From: Rufibacter psychrotolerans
GTDB taxonomy: Bacteria > Bacteroidota > Bacteroidia > Cytophagales > Hymenobacteraceae
Direction of reading: 5' to 3'
Length of the DNA: 62,850 nt
Assembly (NCBI RefSeq): GCF_016924645.1
Contig: NZ_JAFFJV010000026.1
Span: 1 to 62,850, forward strand
The notes under the pieces were generated by a model. That model made no database searches and had not been told where the DNA came from. It was given only the letters and a program-made list of their open reading frames with translations. Shown one piece after another: positions 25,798-33,696 of the stretch. The translations under genes were made by a program, and so were the position numbers. The first letter of the stretch is position 1. Each line of letters begins with the position of its first letter.

Positions 25798-26160
25798 CGC
25801 CAAAAGGGAGAGGGTAGGAGAAGCGTAAATAGCACTATGGTAGTGTTGAAAGGGTATTTACAAGCCGAATTATAAGAAGGTTGATATATATTAAAAACAA
25901 TTTCTTTTTGCCTGCTTGGTAGGGCAGCGGCAACAAACCGGGCGATTCGCCTTGTTTAAAGGTATATAATATTAATAATGTTCTATGTTTTAATAAAAGA
26001 ACCAGAGTTTCTTGAAATGTGAATTCAATTTAGGAGTATTACTTGAGTGCAATAATAAAATATTAAATTTCCTATAACCATGGTTTTGTCGCCTTCGTTA
26101 AAGGACATATAAAACAAACTGAAACAGAAATATCACTCTACCTAAAGCGTCAAAACCATT
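25798..26160. other. AT-rich spacer upstream of Spy-like gene
   Basis: 363 bp, strongly AT-rich, no open frame of note. TGGTTTTG near 26081 is a one-mismatch -7-like box. Confidence 0.35.
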
Positions 26161-26898
26161 ATGAAAAAATTTTTCCTCTCTGCATTATTTGTTGGAGCTG
26201 TGTTCACAGCCCAGGCTCAGACTAATTTGGCCGGAACGGCTGCCACCACCCGTGCGGTGTTGTCTATGAGCGCTCAGGAAATGAGCCGCCAAATGTACAA
26301 TGAGCTGGAACTAAACGAGGGGCAGTACATCAAAATCAAAGCCCTGAACCAAGCCAGGTTTGACCGGTTCAGCGAGATTGAAAGAATGTACGCCAATGAT
26401 GCGCAGATGCGTGATGCCAAGATCAAAGAAGTGAACGCGCAGCTAGACCAGGAATTTGCCCAGATCTTAAACCCTGAGCAGTTTACCGCTTACCTGGAAA
26501 TGGATGGCCGCGCCCAGGAAGCCACTGCCCCCGGCAATGGCATGAACACAACCGGCACCGATTCCTCCATGGGGAGCACCACCACTACCACTGATGCCAC
26601 CAGCACCAACCAGGCCGCTGGTTCCGCCACTGACGCTGATGTCAAGATCAAAGACGACAAGGTGAAAGTGGAGAGCGGCGACACTAAAGTGAAGATGGAA
26701 GACAACAAGTTCAAAGCCGAGACTTCCAGCGGAGAAATGAAAGTTAAAAAAGACTCAGAGAAACTGAAGACTGAGTCTGTCAAATACAAGTCAACGCCTA
26801 ACGAAACCAAAATCATCACGCCCCAGGGCAAGTCTAAAGTAGAAGATGACAAGGTGAAGATTAAAACGGAGACTACTAAAAAGAAAGTCAAGAACTAA
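26161..26898 (+). CDS. Secreted Spy/LTXXQ-like protein with Lys-rich repetitive tail
   Basis: 245 residues. Signal peptide (MKKFFLSALFVGAVFTAQAQ) followed by a helical region, about 35-120, that resembles Spy/CpxP-like proteins (MYNELELNEGQYIKIKALNQARFDRFSEIERMY, split here by description; LNPEQFTAYLEM). A Ser/Thr/Gly/Ala linker (125-158) leads to an 85-residue tail of short alternating charged/hydrophobic strands (VKIKDDKVKVESGDTKVKME...). The tail looks repetitive with a period near 8-10 residues and could form a beta-rich or disordered polyelectrolyte. Function unknown; a periplasmic chaperone-like role is an inference from the N-terminal half only. Confidence 0.75.
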   Translation: MKKFFLSALFVGAVFTAQAQTNLAGTAATTRAVLSMSAQEMSRQMYNELELNEGQYIKIKALNQARFDRFSEIERMYANDAQMRDAKIKEVNAQLDQEFAQILNPEQFTAYLEMDGRAQEATAPGNGMNTTGTDSSMGSTTTTTDATSTNQAAGSATDADVKIKDDKVKVESGDTKVKMEDNKFKAETSSGEMKVKKDSEKLKTESVKYKSTPNETKIITPQGKSKVEDDKVKIKTETTKKKVKN

Positions 26899-26914
26899 GG
26901 TTTGACGCTTGCCC

Positions 26915-26956
26915 AGAAAGCCGTTCTCTGTAATGGAGAATGGCTTTCTTCTTTTT
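26915..26956. terminator. Terminator between convergent genes
   Basis: AGAAAGCCGTTCTC pairs with GAGAATGGCTTTCT (one G-U pair) and is followed by a T-rich tail, between the Spy-like gene and the lipoprotein gene. Confidence 0.75.
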
Positions 26957-26968
26957 AGGGCAGGCTGA

Positions 26969-27367
26969 TTACTCGGTTAAGATGGCCGCCTCTCGGATGT
27001 TGCCCAGCGCGTCCAGGCGCACCGTGAGGGCTTGCTTGGTGCCTGCCTGGGGTTGCGCCGGTGCACACTCGGGGCCTGGGGCAATGTAATAAATGTAGAT
27101 TTTGTTGCTGCGCTGCAGCAGTTCCTCGGCATCGGGTTTGCCAAACAGTTTCCTGATATCCCGCTCATGTAAGCCCAACAGCTGCAGCCGTATGTCCTCT
27201 AACTGGGGAAGAAGGGTCTGGCGGGCTCCTTTGCAGCCTTGCAGGTCAGATTTCCAGGTCTGGGAGTCAAAGTTCAGCTCTGGACCGGAGGAGCAGGCCC
27301 CCGCGCCCACCAGCAATGTGAAACTTAGCAATGAAACCGCCCACTTCTTGAGAACTTTGTTACGCAT
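26969..27367 (-). CDS. Small lipoprotein, BamE/SmpA-like pattern
   Basis: 132 residues from the ATG at 27367, which places a signal peptide (MRNKVLKKWAVSLLSFTLLV) and a Cys (GAGACSSG) at the right distance. The frame extends to a GTG at 27457, but that start would bury the signal sequence. The mature part contains LRLQLLGLHERDIRKLFGKPD followed by YIYYIAPGPEC, a layout like the SmpA/OmlA fold (L.G....V...LG.P). Role unknown; an outer-membrane-associated lipoprotein is the likely location. TACTTTTG at 27468-27475 on the minus strand is a perfect -7 box. Confidence 0.7.
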   Translation of the reverse strand: MRNKVLKKWAVSLLSFTLLVGAGACSSGPELNFDSQTWKSDLQGCKGARQTLLPQLEDIRLQLLGLHERDIRKLFGKPDAEELLQRSNKIYIYYIAPGPECAPAQPQAGTKQALTVRLDALGNIREAAILTE

Positions 27368-27467
27368 TGGGTTAAAATGTAGGTACATGTAAATTTTTTT
27401 AAGCATCAATCCCCTGGTTTTAAGCATTTTTAGCTTAATTTGGGGGTAATCCTTCACCCTAAAGGAA

Positions 27468-27475
27468 CAAAAGTA
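27468..27475 (-). promoter_or_regulatory. TACTTTTG -7-like box for small lipoprotein
   Basis: Matches TAnnTTTG on the minus strand. It predicts a leader of about 95 bases to the chosen ATG. No clear -33 TTG. Confidence 0.35.
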
Positions 27476-27520
27476 GAAAGGAATTGAGTTACTATACTGA
27501 CACTAGTAAAGAAATAAGAA

Positions 27521-28318
27521 ATGAATAGAAAATTTTTGTCTTTCTCCTTCATAGCATTATTGTCTTTCGGTTTCCCGGTTATGAACGCTACTTCCCAGGG
27601 GAATGATGAGCCTGTTTCCTCCTCCACTACCGAGGTGATTTCTAGTAGAGATTCTTTTGAGGACTACCTTGATAATCTGTATGACGAAGCAGACTTAAAG
27701 AAGGCAGGCTTGAGCTTTGATGTTTTCAGAAGAGCAGCAACAGGTTATTTCAACCTGAAAGAAAAGAATAGATTAAACAAGAACAAGAGCCTGCTCACCA
27801 TCATTGATTTTGGCAAATCAAGCAAGGAGAAGCGGTTCTGGGTGGTAGACATGGACCAGAAGAAAGTGCTGTACCACTCCCTGGTTGCCCACGGCGAGGG
27901 CTCTGGCTTTGACAAGGCGGTGAAGTTCTCCAACACGGTCAACTCGCACATGAGCAGCCTTGGGTTTTACCTTACAGAGAACACCTACACTGGCAAGCAC
28001 GGCTTGTCGTTGAAGCTGAGCGGGTTAGACCGGGGCTTCAACTCCAATGCCAAGAGCAGAGCGGTGGTGGTGCACGGCGCCGATTACGTGAGCGATGCCT
28101 TCATTAAGAAACACGGCAGATTGGGTCGCAGCCACGGCTGCCCGGCTCTGCCCAAGGAGATCAACTCTAAGGTGGTACAGCTCATCAAAGGCGGCACCCT
28201 GATGTACATTGATGCGCAGTCGCCGGCCTACACCTCGGTTTACCTGGATGCCGACAACGCCATCAAGAACTTTGAAGAGGAGATCCTGGCCAAGCAGGCA
28301 AAGCTGTTAAGCAAGTAA
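27521..28318 (+). CDS. Secreted murein L,D-transpeptidase catalytic-domain protein
   Basis: 265 residues. The N-terminal signal-like segment (MNRKFLSFSFIALLSFGFPV) is followed by a domain of the YkuD-like murein L,D-transpeptidase catalytic family. FWVVDMDQKKVLYHSLVAHG matches the strand entering the active site; VVVHGADYV supplies a conserved His, and GRSHGCPALP contains the catalytic His205-Gly-Cys207. It is expected to make 3-3 crosslinks or to attach proteins to peptidoglycan in the periplasm. Monocistronic with a terminator. Confidence 0.88.
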   Translation: MNRKFLSFSFIALLSFGFPVMNATSQGNDEPVSSSTTEVISSRDSFEDYLDNLYDEADLKKAGLSFDVFRRAATGYFNLKEKNRLNKNKSLLTIIDFGKSSKEKRFWVVDMDQKKVLYHSLVAHGEGSGFDKAVKFSNTVNSHMSSLGFYLTENTYTGKHGLSLKLSGLDRGFNSNAKSRAVVVHGADYVSDAFIKKHGRLGRSHGCPALPKEINSKVVQLIKGGTLMYIDAQSPAYTSVYLDADNAIKNFEEEILAKQAKLLSK

Positions 28319-28337
28319 TTTCACAGAAATACCCCAT

Positions 28338-28379
28338 AAACGGAAGAAGCCGATCCCCACAGATCGGCTTCTTCCGTTT
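28338..28379. terminator. Bidirectional terminator
   Basis: AAACGGAAGAAGCCGATC and its exact reverse complement flank a 6-base loop between convergent genes. Confidence 0.85.
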
Positions 28380-28396
28380 TTCTAAAGGGTCCACAC

Positions 28397-28603
28397 TCAA
28401 GCGGTGTCTTTGGTGGCCTTCACCAGGCTAATGCCGGTGAACAAAAAGATAAGGCCCACCACAAAAGGCACTGCCGATGAAATCTGGCCTACCGATACAT
28501 TCCCCACTGAGCCGCCACCGGCTAAGAAGGCGTAGGCTCCCCAAATGACGCCCACAATCCCTAGGGTTGTGAGGATGGCGCCGAAAGTTCTCTTCAGGTT
28601 CAT
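28397..28603 (-). CDS. Small two-helix membrane protein
   Basis: 68 residues with two hydrophobic segments (about 9-28 and 42-62) joined by a Gly/Ser/Val loop (GGGSVGNVSVGQISS). The N-terminus is MNLKRTFGAILTTLGIVGVI and the short polar C-terminus is VKATKDTA. No family is confidently recognised; it resembles small inner-membrane proteins that are common in this phylum. It ends 18 bp from a shared terminator. Confidence 0.65.
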   Translation of the reverse strand: MNLKRTFGAILTTLGIVGVIWGAYAFLAGGGSVGNVSVGQISSAVPFVVGLIFLFTGISLVKATKDTA

Positions 28604-28949
28604 TTCGTTTGTCTTAGGTTAGTGAAAAAGGCCAAGTGCCTTCTAGGGCTTCTTACGTATGTGCAATCAAAAATGATATAGTAAACGGGCTATATCAGGA
28701 AAGAACCTTGGGCGGTAACTCCGTAATTCACGCAACCATGTCCTCTCTGCCACGTTCTTCTATGAACGTTGCCGTGGCTTCGTTTTCATTCAGCCGCTGA
28801 CCCGGTTGTACCGGGGCTTTGAAAATTGCAAAACCTGATGTTGAAGCTGCCGCTACCGGAGGCGGTTAGGGCAGGGGCCCTGAAAGAGAACGCAACTACC
28901 TTTTGCAAGGGCAGGGCGACCAGAAACTTATTGCCGGGCCGGCCACCTG
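28604..28949. other. Spacer upstream of lipid kinase, no gene seen
   Basis: No frame with a plausible start. A 40-codon minus-strand open stretch (about 28730-28860) has no usable initiation codon and is treated as chance. Confidence 0.4.
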
Positions 28950-28984
28950 TTTTAGACCTGAATTCATGAAAACAGGCCTAAAAC
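28950..28984. repeat. dispersed palindrome, copy 9
   Basis: Arms TTTTAGACCTG and GAAAACAGGCCTAAAAC around AATTCAT. It lies 34 bp upstream of the lipid kinase ATG. Confidence 0.6.
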
Positions 28985-29017
28985 AGATCTGGAAGACTGA
29001 AAAACAAAGAGTTGATC

Positions 29018-29899
29018 ATGACCAAAGTTCTGTTTGTCATCAATCCTATCTCGGGCGACATTGAGAAGGGCAAGTTGGTAGAGCACATCAAATCGTTTTG
29101 CCAGCAGGAGGGCATTGCGCAGGAGGTGTTCAACACCACCGGCGAAAAAGACGAGGAAAAGCTCAAGGCGAAGATCGCTTCCTGCGAACCCCAGGTGGTG
29201 TGCGCCGTGGGCGGGGACGGAACCGTGAGTCTGGTGGCCAAGTCCATCATCAAGACCAATACCGCGCTGGCCATTATCCCGCTGGGTTCGGGGAACGGGC
29301 TTTCCAAAGACATCGGCATTCCGCAGGATTTTGAGGCGGCCCTGCACCTGCTCAAGGAACACAAGATCATGCCCATCGACACCCTGGACGTCAACGGTCT
29401 GCTCTCCATCCATCTCTGCGACATGGGCTTTAACGCCCTGGTGGTAAAACGCTTCTGCAACGGCGAAACCCGGGGACCCGGCGCGTACGCCTGGATTGCC
29501 ATGCAGGAGTTCATGGGCTACGAACCCAAGCACTACACCATTATCACCAACGGAAAAACCATTTTTGACGGTAAGGCCTTCATGATCACCATCACCAATG
29601 CCAAAGCCTTCGGCAGCAATGCCACCATTAACCCTACGGGCGTGATCAACGACGGCAGCTTTGAGATCTGCATCCTGGAGCCTTTCCCCAAAGCCTCCAG
29701 CCTGGGCATTCTGTACCGCCTGTACACCGACACCATTGATGGCTCTGTGTACACGCACCGGTTCAGCTGCCGGGAGGCCACCATCATCAACCACGCCCAG
29801 GAGGTGGCCCAAATTGACGGCGAACCCGAAGACCTGGGACAGGAAGTGACCTTTACCGTGCAGCCCCGGAGCCTGCGGGTGGTGCTGCCGAAGGAGTAG
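29018..29899 (+). CDS. Diacylglycerol/lipid kinase family protein (DagK/YegS-like)
   Basis: 293 residues from the ATG at 29018. The DAGK catalytic domain shows FVINPISGDIEKGKL, VCAVGGDGTVSLVAKS (nucleotide-binding GGDGT), and IIPLGSGNGLSKDIGIP. The C-terminal beta-rich half ends with IDGEPEDLGQEVTFTVQPRSLRVVLP, where the IDGE motif contributes metal binding in this family. It probably phosphorylates a lipid headgroup (diacylglycerol or a sphingoid base) at the inner membrane. Its last 47 bases overlap, in antiparallel orientation, the end of the metallophosphoesterase gene. Confidence 0.93.
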   Translation: MTKVLFVINPISGDIEKGKLVEHIKSFCQQEGIAQEVFNTTGEKDEEKLKAKIASCEPQVVCAVGGDGTVSLVAKSIIKTNTALAIIPLGSGNGLSKDIGIPQDFEAALHLLKEHKIMPIDTLDVNGLLSIHLCDMGFNALVVKRFCNGETRGPGAYAWIAMQEFMGYEPKHYTIITNGKTIFDGKAFMITITNAKAFGSNATINPTGVINDGSFEICILEPFPKASSLGILYRLYTDTIDGSVYTHRFSCREATIINHAQEVAQIDGEPEDLGQEVTFTVQPRSLRVVLPKE

Positions 29900-31112
29900 G
29901 GGAGGCGAGCGGCTGCCCCTGGTAAATGCACTTCTGGAAAGCCACCAGCGGGGCCTCGCCCGAAGTAGTGGCCGGCTCAATAACGCGCAGCCAGATGGTG
30001 CCGTCTGCGTACTGGTCCAGCACCATGAAGCCCTTGCTCTCATGGGTGAACGAGGCCCGGCCGCCCTTGGCCACAAAGTTGGTCTTGCTCGCCGAGCCGC
30101 TCACGGCATAATGGTTGCCCTTTACCTCAAAGTACTGCAGGTTGTGGTCATGGCCCGCCACGTAGAAAATAGATTGGTACTGGTGCAAGATCCGCAGCAT
30201 GCGCTTCCTGAACTTTCGGAACGGCGGGTACGACATGTCTTCATGGGCGCCAATGTATTTGCGGTACACCCGGTACATGGTGCCGGCCAAAGGAAGCGGA
30301 ATGAGGGCCCTTTTGTTGATAAACGTAAGCGGAAAAAGGTGCTGCTTTACGGTAAAGTTGCCGCCGTGCAGGGCATTGCTGTACAATGGGTGGTGGCCCG
30401 CAATGACAATAAACCGGTGCTGGTTCTGCCGGATGAGGTTCTCCAGGGCCGGGAAGAAGTCTCTGGGAATCCGGTACGCTTCGCCGGGGGAGCTCTCCAG
30501 GGGTTTGTAGCCCAGTTGCACCCACCATTGCGAGTTGATGACAATGAGCAAGAGCTGCTCGTTGATCTCCCAGGTGACCGGGCCCAGGCAGCCGCCCCGG
30601 GGCAGGTAGGCTTGTTCGTCTTTCAGCTTCTCCACCACGTATTGTTCTTGCCTGAGCACGTATTGGTAGCCGTCGCTGCGGCCTTTGTTCCAGTCATGGT
30701 TGCCGCTCAGGTAAATGACTTTTCCGCCGTAATTCTTGAAGAGGCCCAACTGGTTCTCCAGCTTCTGTACCGCCTGCTCATACCGGTAGCTGTTCACGGG
30801 GGGCAGCCCGGTGGGGTAGATGTTGTCGCCTAAAAATACAATAGAGCTTTTGGGGCCGGCCTCCTGCAGCCAATGTTGGATGGCTTGCGCCACCAGGTCT
30901 TCCTCCAGACTGCCGTTATTCCCGAAATCGCCTACCAGGGCCATGGAATGCACCCTTTGCTCAGGGGCGGGGGGCTGCTGGGTGCGCCAGCCAATCTCCG
31001 CCAGGTTGTAAAATGGTTTTTTCCGGTATTTGCGCTCGCGCAGATACGCCCGCAGGAGCCAGGCACAAAAGGCAACAAATAGAAATAAGGCAATTTTATA
31101 GAGCATGTTCAT
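29853..31112 (-). CDS. Membrane-anchored metallophosphoesterase
   Basis: 419 residues with one N-terminal membrane segment (MLYKIALFLFVAFCAWLLRA). The calcineurin-like motifs are present: ALVGDFGNNG (D-x-G in place of the usual DxH), VFLGDNIYP (GDN), YLSGNHDW (GNHD), VIAGHHPLYS and VAGHDHNLQYFE (GHxH). The D-x-G first motif occurs in purple-acid/Ser-Thr type enzymes with VGDFG. The tail is Pro/Ala/Ser rich (PTPSAAPPAGSGAAR). Substrate unknown; the catalytic domain probably faces the periplasm. The 3' end overlaps the convergent lipid kinase gene. Confidence 0.88.
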   Translation of the reverse strand: MNMLYKIALFLFVAFCAWLLRAYLRERKYRKKPFYNLAEIGWRTQQPPAPEQRVHSMALVGDFGNNGSLEEDLVAQAIQHWLQEAGPKSSIVFLGDNIYPTGLPPVNSYRYEQAVQKLENQLGLFKNYGGKVIYLSGNHDWNKGRSDGYQYVLRQEQYVVEKLKDEQAYLPRGGCLGPVTWEINEQLLLIVINSQWWVQLGYKPLESSPGEAYRIPRDFFPALENLIRQNQHRFIVIAGHHPLYSNALHGGNFTVKQHLFPLTFINKRALIPLPLAGTMYRVYRKYIGAHEDMSYPPFRKFRKRMLRILHQYQSIFYVAGHDHNLQYFEVKGNHYAVSGSASKTNFVAKGGRASFTHESKGFMVLDQYADGTIWLRVIEPATTSGEAPLVAFQKCIYQGQPLASPTPSAAPPAGSGAAR

Positions 31113-31151
31113 GTAGGCGGGTTCCGCAGTCTTTCATACTCTGTAGCCCGG

Positions 31152-31787
31152 CTAAAAGTTAGGGGGAATAAGGTGCTTGAAATGGCCGTTGAGTTTTACG
31201 CGCTCCTTCAGGCGCTCGGTTTCCAGCACCACCGGTACAATGTGGGTCAGGTGGTCCAGAATCAGCTCCAGCCGTTCGCTTTCGCGCGCGCACTGTAACA
31301 GGGCATATTCCTGCTGGGTAGAGAGGCCCAGGTGGTGCGCCACGTCATACGCCTGAAAATCATCCCTGAGCTGCAGCATGAGCGACTGTATGCCCAGGGC
31401 GCTGTAGAGTTGGCGCAGCAATTCCACTATTTTAACCCGCTGCAGCGGGTCTTCGTCCTGAATGGTTTCAAGGTCCTCCACCTCGCCGCCCGAGTAAAGT
31501 CGGCCCGGTACCTGCCGGTGAAACTCCTTGATCTTGAAAATGCCCAGCCCTTTGGTTTTAATGTCCATCTCGCCGCTCAGGTACTTTTTCTCCAGGCTCA
31601 GGATCTTGATCTCGGTGCCGTACTCACCAATGCCGTTGTCCAGGTACACGGGGATGCCGAAGGTGGAGTCTTTGGCCTGGCACTCCAGAATAAGCTGCCG
31701 GTAGCGGGGCTCAAAGATGTGCAGGTTCAGTTTTTCCCCCGGAAACACCACAATATTCAACGGAAAGAGGGGCAAGAATCTGCTCAT
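31152..31787 (-). CDS. LON peptidase substrate-binding domain protein
   Basis: 211 residues containing only the N-terminal domain of Lon: FLPLFPLNIVVFPGEKLNLHIFEPRYRQLI is the usual signature (positions 4-33). There is no AAA or Ser-Lys protease part. Standalone LON domains are widespread and their role is unclear; they may bind damaged proteins. It lies 39 bp upstream of the metallophosphoesterase on the same strand, so the two may be co-transcribed. Confidence 0.9.
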   Translation of the reverse strand: MSRFLPLFPLNIVVFPGEKLNLHIFEPRYRQLILECQAKDSTFGIPVYLDNGIGEYGTEIKILSLEKKYLSGEMDIKTKGLGIFKIKEFHRQVPGRLYSGGEVEDLETIQDEDPLQRVKIVELLRQLYSALGIQSLMLQLRDDFQAYDVAHHLGLSTQQEYALLQCARESERLELILDHLTHIVPVVLETERLKERVKLNGHFKHLIPPNF

Positions 31788-31857
31788 AGGGCCAAAGGGA
31801 TGTAAGGGTGATTGCTACTAATTTAAGAAGCCTTTCTACCCTTTGCCACTAATTCTG

Positions 31858-31865
31858 TATTTTTG
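31858..31865 (+). promoter_or_regulatory. TATTTTTG -7-like box for mtgA
   Basis: Matches TAnnTTTG and predicts a leader of about 35 bases. Confidence 0.4.
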
Positions 31866-31907
31866 TCTTGGTACCTTAATCTTTGCGTTGGCAGGCTGAG
31901 CTGAGTT

Positions 31908-32642
31908 ATGGCTAAAAAGCAGATTCCCGTTTCCTTTACCTGGGCCGATGCCCGGTGGCTTTTCCTCAAACTTTGCCTCACGCTGTTCCTGGTGACGGTA
32001 CTCTGGGTGCTCACTTACCGGTGGATTGATCCGCCGGTGACCCTGCACATGATGCTGAAGCGGTCTGAGCCGTCGCCCAAGACGGAGAAGGTAAGCGAGA
32101 TCCGGCACCAGTTTGTGGACCTGGAGGACATGTCTTTGCAGCTGCCCTTGGCGGTGATTGCCTCAGAAGACCAGCTGTTCCTCACGCACCACGGCTTTGA
32201 CTTCAAGGCCATCAAGCAAGCCTTTCAGCGGAACCTGTCCAGCAAGAAAACAATGGGCGGCAGTACCATCAGCCAGCAGGTTGCCAAAAACGTGTTCCTG
32301 TGGCACGGGCGCAGCTACCTGCGCAAGGCGGTAGAAATGTACTTCACCTTCATGATTGAGCTGCTGTGGGGCAAGGAGCGCATCATGGAAGTATACCTGA
32401 ACATAGCCGAGATGGGCGACCATGTGTTTGGGGTGCACGCGGCCAGCCAGTTGTATTTCAAGTGCTCGCCCAAGGAGGTGGGCCGGCAGCAGGCGGCCCT
32501 GCTGGCGGCGGTGTTGCCCAATCCTATCCGGTACTCGGCGGCGAAACCATCGGGCTACACCCTGCGGCGGCGGCGGAACATTGCCCGTAACATGGCCCGC
32601 CTGGGGGGCACAGACTACATTAAGATGTGGCTTTCCATGTAG
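31908..32642 (+). CDS. mtgA: Monofunctional peptidoglycan glycosyltransferase (MtgA)
   Basis: 244 residues, one N-terminal membrane helix (about 22-42) and a GT51 domain. The conserved motifs are ASEDQLFLTHHGFD (catalytic Glu), GGSTISQQVAKNVFLW, and GKERIMEVYLNIAEMG (second Glu region). It polymerises lipid II into glycan strands outside the inner membrane without a transpeptidase domain. Monocistronic, with a candidate -7 box upstream. Confidence 0.94.
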   Translation: MAKKQIPVSFTWADARWLFLKLCLTLFLVTVLWVLTYRWIDPPVTLHMMLKRSEPSPKTEKVSEIRHQFVDLEDMSLQLPLAVIASEDQLFLTHHGFDFKAIKQAFQRNLSSKKTMGGSTISQQVAKNVFLWHGRSYLRKAVEMYFTFMIELLWGKERIMEVYLNIAEMGDHVFGVHAASQLYFKCSPKEVGRQQAALLAAVLPNPIRYSAAKPSGYTLRRRRNIARNMARLGGTDYIKMWLSM

Positions 32643-32864
32643 TGGCAGCGGAGAAAAAGTAACGCTTAGCATCAGCCGCAAAGAGGAGGCGCTGGCAACA
32701 CCAATTATGGCAGGGATGAGGCAGTGAAATCAGCCAGAGACAGGCAGTGCCCCCAGGCAGCTGATGGCGTTTGGCCAGCCCCCGAAAGAAAATATAGAGA
32801 AAGTTGCAGATAATTCTGTTATTTCACTTTCAGAGTTGTAGAAGTAAAAATAAGAGCACCCTTC

Positions 32865-33341
32865 GTGACGCACAAAGACCTTGTTGACATAGCTTATAAA
32901 TGGGTTCTGAAAGAAGCGGGTTGCCCCATTGCCTTTCGGGATTTTGTGAGTGAGCACCAGCCAGACGAACAGTACCCCGATGTGATTGGGTTAGGTTCTT
33001 TCGGGAAGAGCGTAGCAGTGAAGGTAGACGTTTCCCGGCACTATTATCACCAGACCATTTCCAGGGAGATTTGGCAGAATCCGGACAAAAGCATGGGCCG
33101 TTTCAGGTTTCTGTGCGTTCCCACCGATCTTGTCAAAGCAGAGGAACTGCCCGCCAATTGGGGCCTGATTTACGTGGGCAAAGACGGCAAGGCCGCCTGC
33201 GTGCACAATCCCTACGGGAACGGTTTGCATGACTACTGGAAGAACGGATTTGAGGACTATAACCTGTACACGCTGGTAGACCGCCATGAAAAGCTCAACT
33301 CTGCCCGCAAGCGCTTCCTGTACAAAGCCATCATGTACTAA
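32865..33341 (+). CDS. Conserved hypothetical protein, MmcB-like layout
   Basis: 158 residues from a GTG at 32865; no in-frame ATG exists nearby and THKDLVDIAYKWVLKEAGC reads as a natural N-terminus. YPDVIGLGSFGKSVAVKVDVSR followed by FRFLCVPTDLVKAEELPANWGLIYV resembles the MmcB-like PD-(D/E)xK proteins, where the core is PDVIG...E-x-K. Here the expected E-x-K appears as K-x-D (VKVDVSR), so nuclease activity is doubtful. The alignment is from memory and needs checking. Surrounding spacers are long, so it is a lone gene. Confidence 0.65.
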   Translation: MTHKDLVDIAYKWVLKEAGCPIAFRDFVSEHQPDEQYPDVIGLGSFGKSVAVKVDVSRHYYHQTISREIWQNPDKSMGRFRFLCVPTDLVKAEELPANWGLIYVGKDGKAACVHNPYGNGLHDYWKNGFEDYNLYTLVDRHEKLNSARKRFLYKAIMY

Positions 33342-33389
33342 CAACCTAAATCCGACGGAGTAGTAACGGACTCTATCTTGAGGCAAGGA

Positions 33390-33428
33390 GTTTTAGGGCT
33401 GTTTTACCAGAAAGTAGCTTAAAACGGC
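33390..33428. repeat. dispersed palindrome, copy 10
   Basis: Left arm GTTTTAGGGCTGTTTTACC close to ideal; right arm GTAGCTTAAAACGGC decayed. Confidence 0.55.
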
Positions 33429-33465
33429 AACAGGAGTTAAAGGTAGTCTCTATGTGAAGCCAAGG

Positions 33466-33506
33466 CGTTTTAGCCCAGTTTTCTTCAAAACAGCCAGAAA
33501 ACACGC
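33466..33506. repeat. dispersed palindrome, copy 11
   Basis: Arms CGTTTTAGCCCAGTTTTC and CAAAACAGCCAGAAAACACG. Confidence 0.55.
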
Positions 33507-33603
33507 ATTTGCTGCTCATCCTGCAGGATTCTTCCCTTGGGTGTTGAATTGCTACTGAGTTAACGCCAAAGAGACGTTACCAGCTGTTCTAAGCTAGTGC
33601 GTA

Positions 33604-33641
33604 TTTTACCTGCATTTTCGCCAAAGCCGGCCTAAAACAGG
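33604..33641. repeat. dispersed palindrome, copy 12
   Basis: Arms TTTTACCTGCATTTTCG and AAAGCCGGCCTAAAACAGG. Confidence 0.5.
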
Positions 33642-33696
33642 AGGGCGTTTAGAACCTAGCTACCAGTTTCCCGGCCAAGAACAGGGATTGTGTTGC

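Larger units (their letters stand above)
33342..33696. other. 355 bp spacer holding three palindromes
   Basis: No gene was seen. It contains three members of the dispersed palindrome family (listed separately), the densest cluster in the window. Confidence 0.5.

Noticed and set aside
28730..28860. Minus-strand stretch reading like a short Glu-rich peptide
   Set aside because: There is no usable start codon between the flanking stops and no homologous family was recognised.
29018..31112. Lipid kinase plus metallophosphoesterase as a functional kinase/phosphatase pair
   Set aside because: They are convergent, overlap only at their ends, and the phosphoesterase has no lipid-specific feature.
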